From positions 1 through 64,000 of the forward strand of contig JAXMHQ010000027.1 in NCBI GenBank assembly GCA_046346665.1: a DNA stretch of 64,000 nt, read 5' to 3'. The notes under the pieces are model-generated. The model made no database searches. It worked only from the letters and a program-made list of their open reading frames with translations, and was not told the DNA's origin. Made by a program: the position numbers and the translations under genes. Below, in pieces: positions 26,476-32,900 of this stretch (position 1 is its first letter; each line of letters opens with the position of its first letter). This DNA comes from JAXMHQ01 sp046346665 (GTDB lineage Bacteria; Verrucomicrobiota; Verrucomicrobiia; Limisphaerales; JAXMHQ01).

Positions 26476-28031
26476 GCAACCCTCGAATCACTTCGCCGTT
26501 CAAGGCGGGCATTGCCCAGGTCGCCAGCCGCACATTCCGCCCCCGAATCAGAGCCAGCACCAAGGTCCTCGAGCAACAACCGCGAACTGATGCGCGCACT
26601 CTCGAAAATCACCGGCAAGCCGCTGCCCGGATGCGTCCCGCCCCCCACCAGATACATTCCGTCAAGGTCCTCAAACCGGTTGTGCGGCCGCAGGTGCAAC
26701 ATCTGGTCCAGCGTGTGCGCCAGATTGAACGTCGCCCCCCGATAAATCTCATACCGCGAATCCCAGTCGGCCGGCGTGATCACCCGCTCATACACAATCC
26801 TCTCCGACAACCCGCCGTAACCCGCCTGCGAGAGCGCGGAGAGCAGGCGCTCCCGGAACGGACCGCGCTCGCGCGACCAGTCGACGTTCGGATGCTGATG
26901 CGTCACCGGCGCCAGCACATACAGCGCGCTGTGCCCGCGCGGCGCCAGCGACGGATCCGTCACGCAGGCGTTCTGAACGTAAAAACTCGGGTCTTCGCTG
27001 AGCACGTGGCGATTCTCGATTTCATCCAGGTTCTTCGCGTAATCCCGCGCGATGTGAATCGTGTGATGCGGCAGATCAAAGGTTCCCTTCACGCCCAGGT
27101 ACATCATGAACGTGCTGCAGGAATATTTCTTCGACGCCAGCTTCCGGTTGGTCCAGCGCCGGCGCAGCGAATCCGGCACCAGCCGCTCCATCGCCCGCGC
27201 AAAATCCGCGTTCACCACCACCGCGTCCGCCCGCAACACCCCCGCCCGCGTCCGCACCCCCACCGCCCGCCGGCCCGCAAACAGGATCTCCTCCACCGGT
27301 TCGTCCAGCCGGATCTCCACCCCCATCCGCGCCGCCACGCGCGCCATCGCCTCCGTCACCGACGCGCACCCGCCCATCGGGTGCCATACCCCATGCTCGT
27401 ATTCCAGAAAGCTCAGAATGCTGAACAGGCTCGGACACCGGAACGGCGACATGCCGAGATATTTCGACTGAAAGCAAAACGCCAGGCGCACCCGCTCATC
27501 CTTGAAAAATCGCTTCAGATAATCGTCGATCGACCTGTGCGGCCTCAACTCCGGCAGCAGCCGCAATAGCCGCGCGCTCAACAAATCCTTCCAGCCCTCG
27601 AACGGCTGATGCAAACACGGCTCCATCCGCTCCAGCTTGGTCCGGTTCTCCCGCAAAAACCGGCCAAACCCCGGCACGTCCCCCGGCGACAACGCCGCAA
27701 TCTGCCGCTCCATCGACGCCAGGTCCGGCGTGCAGTCCAGCCGCCCGCCCGCCCCAAATTGAATCCGATATTGCGGATCCAACCGCACCATCGGCACCTC
27801 GGCCTGCAACGACGTTCCCGCCGCCTGAAAGATCTCGTCCAAAACCCGCGGGTACAGAAAAAACGTCGGCCCCAAATCAAATCGAAAGCCGTCGGCCTCA
27901 ATCCGCGAAGTACGGCCACCCAACACCGGCAGCCGCTCCACCACCGTCACCCGCACCCCGGCAGCAGCAAGTAAAATGGACGCCGCCAACCCGCCTGGCC
28001 CCGCTCCCACAATCACAACATGCTTTGACAT
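26472..28031 (-). CDS. CrtI-type carotenoid desaturase, first gene of the operon
   Basis: The 519-residue flavoprotein starts with VVIVGAGPGGLAASILLAAA and GGRTSRIEADGFRFDLGPT, and ends with the family motif GMYLVGGGTHPGSGLPVIF, as in CrtI/CrtN. The N-terminus has no signal or membrane anchor. Start ATG 28031 lies directly after a TTGACA-N17-CATAAT promoter, so the transcript may have almost no leader. Five more genes follow with overlaps or two-base gaps. No phytoene or squalene synthase gene is in the window, so the C30 versus C40 identity of the substrate remains open. Confidence 0.85.
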   Translation of the reverse strand: MSKHVVIVGAGPGGLAASILLAAAGVRVTVVERLPVLGGRTSRIEADGFRFDLGPTFFLYPRVLDEIFQAAGTSLQAEVPMVRLDPQYRIQFGAGGRLDCTPDLASMERQIAALSPGDVPGFGRFLRENRTKLERMEPCLHQPFEGWKDLLSARLLRLLPELRPHRSIDDYLKRFFKDERVRLAFCFQSKYLGMSPFRCPSLFSILSFLEYEHGVWHPMGGCASVTEAMARVAARMGVEIRLDEPVEEILFAGRRAVGVRTRAGVLRADAVVVNADFARAMERLVPDSLRRRWTNRKLASKKYSCSTFMMYLGVKGTFDLPHHTIHIARDYAKNLDEIENRHVLSEDPSFYVQNACVTDPSLAPRGHSALYVLAPVTHQHPNVDWSRERGPFRERLLSALSQAGYGGLSERIVYERVITPADWDSRYEIYRGATFNLAHTLDQMLHLRPHNRFEDLDGMYLVGGGTHPGSGLPVIFESARISSRLLLEDLGAGSDSGAECAAGDLGNARLERRSDSRVA

Positions 28032-28078
28032 GTCTAAATTATGTCTAACAACAACGCGTTTGTCAATTGTTTGTCTAA
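28027..28078 (-). promoter_or_regulatory. Promoter of the carotenoid operon with paired 11-bp direct-repeat operators
   Basis: On the minus strand TTGACA (28061-28066) and CATAAT (28038-28043) are 17 bases apart, a near-consensus sigma70 promoter. Read on the plus strand, TGTCTAA recurs at 28031, 28042 and 28072, with TGTCAAT at 28061. The starts are 11 bases apart within each pair. One pair covers the -10 and the other the -35. CarH-type repressors are known to bind 11-bp direct repeats, so this is the likely site of action of the divergent regulator. A further ATTATGTCTA lies at 28159-28168. Confidence 0.65.
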
Positions 28079-28110
28079 TTTATATCGAAAAACTCACAAT
28101 TCATTGTAGA

Positions 28111-28135
28111 GTAAAATATTACATTAATATTTTAC
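28111..28135. promoter_or_regulatory. Perfect AT-rich palindrome in the divergent control region
   Basis: GTAAAATATT (28111-28120) and AATATTTTAC (28126-28135) are exact reverse complements around ACATT. It lies between the crt promoter and the carH start in a stretch far more AT-rich than the rest of the window. It could be an operator for a second dimeric regulator or part of the carH promoter. Confidence 0.45.
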
Positions 28136-28161
28136 ACCGATTTGCGAAAAACTTCTTGATT

Positions 28162-29121
28162 ATGTCTATGTTTTGTTTAATTTCCTCATCAGTGAATGCA
28201 CATCATTCGATGAAGGTGGCGGCTCAGCGGACCGGGTTGTCGCCTCACGTGATCCGGGTCTGGGAACGGCGTTATCGCGCGGTGTCCCCTGCGCGGACCG
28301 GGTCGCGGCGGCGGTTGTATTCGGATGAGGAATTGGAGCGACTTTTATTGCTGCGTCAGGCGACGGAGCGCGGGCACAGCATCGGCGACATTGCGGCGCT
28401 GCCGTCGGAGCGCTTGCGGGCGCTCGCGGGCGAAACCGGGTCCGCCGCGGTTCGAATTCCCGGCGCGCCTCTCGACGAGGGACGCATGTTGGACGAGGCG
28501 GTGGCCGCGGTTCAAAAGATGGATGCCGCGGCGCTGAATGCCGTGTTGCAGCGCGGCTCCGTCCGGCTGGGAACCCAGGGCCTGCTGCTGCGTGTCATCG
28601 GCCGCATGGTTCACGACATCGGTGAACGCTGGCGCCGCGGTGAGATGACCGCCGCCCACGAACATTTCGCCAGCGCGGTCATTCGCACGTTCCTTTCCCA
28701 GTCGTTGCGCGGATTTTCCGATTCCGTCTCGGCCCCGGTCCTGATTGTTTCGACGCCCCCCGGACAACTGCACGAGTTGGGCGCATTGCTGGCCGGGGCG
28801 GTCGCGTCCGGCCTCGGCTGGCAGGTGGCCTATCTCGGCCCCAGCCTGCCCGCCGCTGAGATCGCAGGCGCCGCCGTCCAAAAACACGCCCGCGGCGTCG
28901 CCCTCAGCCTCGTCTATCCCGAGGACGATCATCGCTTGCCCGCCGAACTGGAGCGGCTCCGCGAACTGCTCCCGGCCGAGATTCCCATCGTCGCCGGCGG
29001 CCGCGCCGGCCGCGCCTACGCACGCACCCTGGCCGCCATCGGAGCCGAACGCGTCGAGGATCTCGACCAATTGGAGCGCGTTCTCGAATCGTGGCGCCGC
29101 CCCCAACCGCAGCCCGCCTGA
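28162..29121 (+). CDS. CarH/LitR-like MerR-family regulator with B12-binding photosensor domain
   Basis: The protein has a MerR winged-helix domain (SMKVAAQRTGLSPHVIRVWE) followed by a B12-binding module. With the start at 28162, the CarH-specific Wx9EH motif is Trp157 to Glu167-His168, and the cobalamin-ligand His204 lies in PPGQLHELGALL. Such proteins bind adenosylcobalamin, form tetramers that repress DNA in the dark, and fall apart in light. It is divergent from the carotenoid operon, the classical position. The start is uncertain: ATG 28162, GTG 28192 and ATG 28210 are in frame and none has a good ribosome site. The stop overlaps the next ATG by one base. Confidence 0.85.
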   Translation: MSMFCLISSSVNAHHSMKVAAQRTGLSPHVIRVWERRYRAVSPARTGSRRRLYSDEELERLLLLRQATERGHSIGDIAALPSERLRALAGETGSAAVRIPGAPLDEGRMLDEAVAAVQKMDAAALNAVLQRGSVRLGTQGLLLRVIGRMVHDIGERWRRGEMTAAHEHFASAVIRTFLSQSLRGFSDSVSAPVLIVSTPPGQLHELGALLAGAVASGLGWQVAYLGPSLPAAEIAGAAVQKHARGVALSLVYPEDDHRLPAELERLRELLPAEIPIVAGGRAGRAYARTLAAIGAERVEDLDQLERVLESWRRPQPQPA

Positions 29122-29330
29122 TGAAATCGTTCTTCAAACCCAACCTCGCCCCCGCCGGCCGCCGCGCCCGCGCCACAACCGCCGTCCTTCTCCTCCTGGC
29201 CGCAGCCGGCATGGCCTTCGTCTTCATCCCCGCCGCCATCGCCCTCGCGATCTCCGCCTGCTTCGTCGCCTTCGAAGCCGCCCGCGGCTGGTGCGTCCTT
29301 CGCGCCTGCGGCATCAAGACGCGCTTGTGA
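29121..29330 (+). CDS. Small DUF2892-like membrane protein
   Basis: The 69-residue protein has a basic N-terminus (MKSFFKPNLAPAGRRARATT) and a hydrophobic hairpin of about 35 residues. The end WCVLRACGIKTRL resembles the C-terminal Cys-containing tail of DUF2892/YgaP-like inner membrane proteins. Its start overlaps the carH stop (TGATG), so it is co-translated with the regulator. Function unknown. A degenerate copy of its last 16 codons lies at 35813-35863. Confidence 0.65.
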   Translation: MKSFFKPNLAPAGRRARATTAVLLLLAAAGMAFVFIPAAIALAISACFVAFEAARGWCVLRACGIKTRL

Positions 29331-29533
29331 GGGCCCTCGTTGCTGCCGCACAGTGGCGCGGGCTGCCTGTCCATTACTGAGCACACAGGTGGCTGCTGAG
29401 CCGGTTCGACTCCCGGGCCGCTCCGGATTGCCTCCGGTTCACCGAATCCCTCCCTCGACAGAGTCGCGCTGGACGGGGCGCCTATCGCCGCCGGATGGCA
29501 TTACGCCTCACGCCAAAAAAGATTACAATCTGC

Positions 29534-29560
29534 TTGACCCGAATTGACCACAAGTGTAAT
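29534..29560 (+). promoter_or_regulatory. Promoter with BlaI-type operator ahead of the blaI-like gene
   Basis: TTGACC (29534-29539) and TGTAAT (29555-29560) form a -35/-10 pair with a 15-base spacer. CACAAGTGTA (29549-29558) matches the BlaI/MecI half-site palindrome TACAnnTGTA except for one base and overlaps the -10. A wider GATTACA/TGTAATC inverted pair spans 29521-29561. This fits autoregulation of the blaI-M56 pair. Confidence 0.5.
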
Positions 29561-29587
29561 CGTTGGCGCCAGTGAAAGAGGTTGAAC

Positions 29588-29989
29588 ATGCCTGGCACGC
29601 CAAGGATCACTGAAACCGAGTGGGAAATCATGCGGGTGGTGTGGCAAACACATCCTATCGCCGCGTCGGCGATCGTCGATCGGCTTGCGGCGCAGGATCC
29701 GACCTGGCATCCGAAAACGGTTCGCACCCTCCTCAACCGTTTGCTCCGCAAGAAGGCGCTGCGTCACCAGGTCCGCGGCCGCGCCTATCTTTATGAACCT
29801 TGCGTCAGCGAAGCCGAATGCGCCGCGGCGGCCAGCGAATCGTTTCTCGACCGGGTCTTTGGCGGATCCATGAAACCGATGCTCGCGTATTTCGTCGAAG
29901 CCCGCCGCCTCACGAGGGAGGACCTGAAGGAACTTCGGAATCTGTTGGATGCTCCAAATCCCAAGCCCAGGAGAAAGACATGCAAATGA
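29588..29989 (+). CDS. BlaI/MecI/CopY-family winged-helix repressor
   Basis: The 133-residue protein carries the Penicillinase_R winged-helix domain: ITETEWEIMRVVWQTHPI, then TVRTLLNRLLRKKAL and RGRAYLYEPCVSE. The C-terminal helices (FLDRVFGGSMKPMLAYFVE) are the dimer part, and the cleavage region of BlaI lies in this area. The ATG at 29588 has AGAGG six bases upstream. Its last ten bases overlap the start of the M56 peptidase gene, the usual repressor-sensor arrangement in which the peptidase leads to cleavage of the repressor. Confidence 0.88.
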   Translation: MPGTPRITETEWEIMRVVWQTHPIAASAIVDRLAAQDPTWHPKTVRTLLNRLLRKKALRHQVRGRAYLYEPCVSEAECAAAASESFLDRVFGGSMKPMLAYFVEARRLTREDLKELRNLLDAPNPKPRRKTCK

Positions 29990-32900
29990 TGGAAATCGCG
30001 CCGTTTTTGGTGGGAATCGGCCGCTGCTCGCTCCAGGCCGGGGCGCTGGTGCTGATGGTTCTGCTTGTGCAATGGCTGTTGCGCCGGCGGCTCTCGCCCA
30101 GGTGGCGCTGCGCGCTCTGGCTGCTGGTGGCCGGCCGGCTGATGCTCCCCGTGTCGCTGAGCAGCAGCTTCAGCCTGTTCAATCTCGTCCCGCAATCGCC
30201 CCCTCCGCCCGCACCCTCAACGAGGGCCCCGGCCGATGGGGCCGGATATCGCCCTGCGGTAATGGATTTCTCCGCCCCGAAAATCGAAACCATCCCCCGT
30301 TTCGCGGCGGAACCGTTGCTGCCGCCCGCGATGAAAAACCCCGTCGCGCAGCCTGACCTTGCGACCGGCCATCACCTCCCATGGAACGGGATCCTCTTCT
30401 CCGCCTGGCTGGCCGGCGTGCTGGTTCTGGGCGGCCGGCTGGCGGGATCCACGTTCCGGCTGCGACGCCGCATTTCGACGCTGCCTGCCCTCCTCGATCC
30501 CGAAGTGGAATCCGTCGTCGAATTGTGCCGCAGGCAAATGGGCATGCGTTCCAGCCCGAGGGTGGTGGAGACCGGGGTGGTGTCCAGCCCGGCCTTGTAC
30601 GGCGTCTTCCGGCCGCGGTTGTTGTTGCCGCCGGGCATTGCCGGCCGGTTCACATCCCGGGAGTTGAGATTCATCTTCCTCCACGAATTCGCTCACCTCA
30701 AACGTCGGGACCTGCTCGTGCAATGGGTGTTCGCAACGCTCCAGATCCTGCACTGGTTCAACCCGCTGGTCTGGCTCGCGTTCGCCCGCTGGCGCGCCGA
30801 CCGTGAGCTGGCCTGCGACGCGCTTGTTCTGGAAACCGGCGGGGAGGGACAGAATCGTGACTATGGCCGGACGATCCTGCACCTGCTGGAAAGCCTTCCC
30901 GGGCGGGCGCCGACGGCCGGGACGGTGGGCATCCTGGAGGACAAACAACAATTGCGGCGGCGCATCCAGGAAATCGCCCGATTCAAACCCGCCACCCGCG
31001 GTTCCCTGCTCGCCATCTTCCTGCTTGCCGCCATTGCCGTCGGCTGCCTCACCGATGCCAGGAGCCGGTCCACATCGCCCGCGGCAAAACCGCACGCGGC
31101 GCTTCCGCTCCCGCTGGATCTGACCCGTTATCAGCTGCCGTGGATGGTCAACTTTGCCCAAATCACCAATATCGCCGCGCATCAGACGCTGGACGGACTC
31201 CCGTTCAACACCGACGGCAACGCCGTTCTCTACGGACAAGGCTGCGAAATGCGGTCGCGCAACGTCTATCCCCGCCAACTCGAAGGCATCCGGGTCGGCT
31301 GCGCCTTCGCCGAGCTGCACCTGGTGCACTATGGGATCTGGCTGGAAATGGACGGATCCGAACTGGCCCTTATCCGGCTGAATTACGCGGATGGAACCCA
31401 CGCAGAGTTGCCCATGATCTACGGGGTGCACTTCAGGGACTGGCTGCGCCAGCCAACCGAAGAAAAAGAGACGGTATCGGACCCGGACACCAAGATTTGT
31501 TTCCGCTTTCCCCAGGCCGAAGGCGGCACCCGGCTCTTCAAGACGAAATTGCTGAACCCCCAACCGAAAAAAATCGTGGAATCGATCGACGTCCTTTCCA
31601 CCGGCCATTTCGGCTCCTACGTCCTGGTCGCCGCGACAGTCGCGGCCAAGGATTCCTCACGCCCGATCACGCCTGGCCTGCCCTGGCTGCCGGATCGCCA
31701 TTTCGACGGAACCCTAGCCGTGCGGGTCGTGGACCAGGACAACGGTTTGCCCATTGCGGGAGCCCTGGCATTGAATGCGATGGCGGCCGCCGCCCCGGCA
31801 AACTGGTCGCCGCTGTTCTATTCCGATACGAACGGGGTCGGGAAAATCCACTTTCCTGTCGGCCACACCGACATGATTTCAGTCCAGGTGCAGAAGGACG
31901 GATATCAGCCGGCCTCCGTCGGGTGGCAGAACGAGGCCATACCCGCGCAATACACGATCCGGCTTTCGAAGAACCCTGTTTCCCCCGCCGCGGGCGCGGA
32001 ATCGCAGGAGCCGCTGTGCCTGGATATCCGGCGATTTTACCATGATTTGATGAGCCGTCCGGAGGATCCGCTGAAGGCGTTTGGCGGACGGCAGGTGATT
32101 GACGGGCTGCCTTTCCAGCTCGATGGCGAAGCGATGCTGTTCAGCACGTCTTCTTCCGAAACGGACCTGCCTTTGGAGCTGTCAGGCATTCGCATTGACC
32201 GCAGGTTCGACGAACTCGACCTGATCGATTACGCCGGCTGGCCCGATGTTGACGGGGAAACCGTGGCGTTCATCCGGTTGAACTACGCCGACGGAACCCA
32301 GCATGATTTCCCAATTCTGTACGGAGTGCACGTGCGCGATTGGTTCCAGATGCCGTCGGAGGAAAAGGAGATCCTGACAGACCCGGACACCAAGGTCTGC
32401 TGGCGCCGCCCGCCGTTGTATTTCAAAGCTCCCATCCGCATCTTCAAAAGCCGGCTGCTCAATCCGCATCCGGAGAAGGTTGCCTCCACCATGGACGTCA
32501 TTTCGGCGAAGCATCGGTCCACTTACACGCTGGTCGCCGCGACCGTGGCGAATCGTGATCCGAACCGCCCGGTGACGCCGCCCGCCCCGCCGCTGGTGCC
32601 GGACCGGCCGTTTGACGCGGCGGTCGTCATCCAGGTGCTCAACGACCAGACCGGCCAGCCGATCCCGGACGTGGTGCTGAGCCCCTATTTCACGGTGGAT
32701 GATGAGGGCATTGTCGGCAATCCAATCAAGACTTCCGCCGACGGCATTGGCCGGATGCGCTACCCAAAGGCCCGAACCGCATCGCTGAGTGTGACTTCCG
32801 TGTCGGAAGGGTATTCAACCATGGGCGCCAACTGGCAGGCGGGATCCATCCCCGGCGAGATCACGTTTCGGCTCACTCCGGAGAAGGTCTACACCGGCAG

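Noticed and set aside
29380..29440. tRNA-like T-arm sequence (GGTTCGACTCCCGGG)
   Set aside because: The T stem has two mispairs and no matching acceptor, D or anticodon arm can be built upstream. At most it is a remnant.
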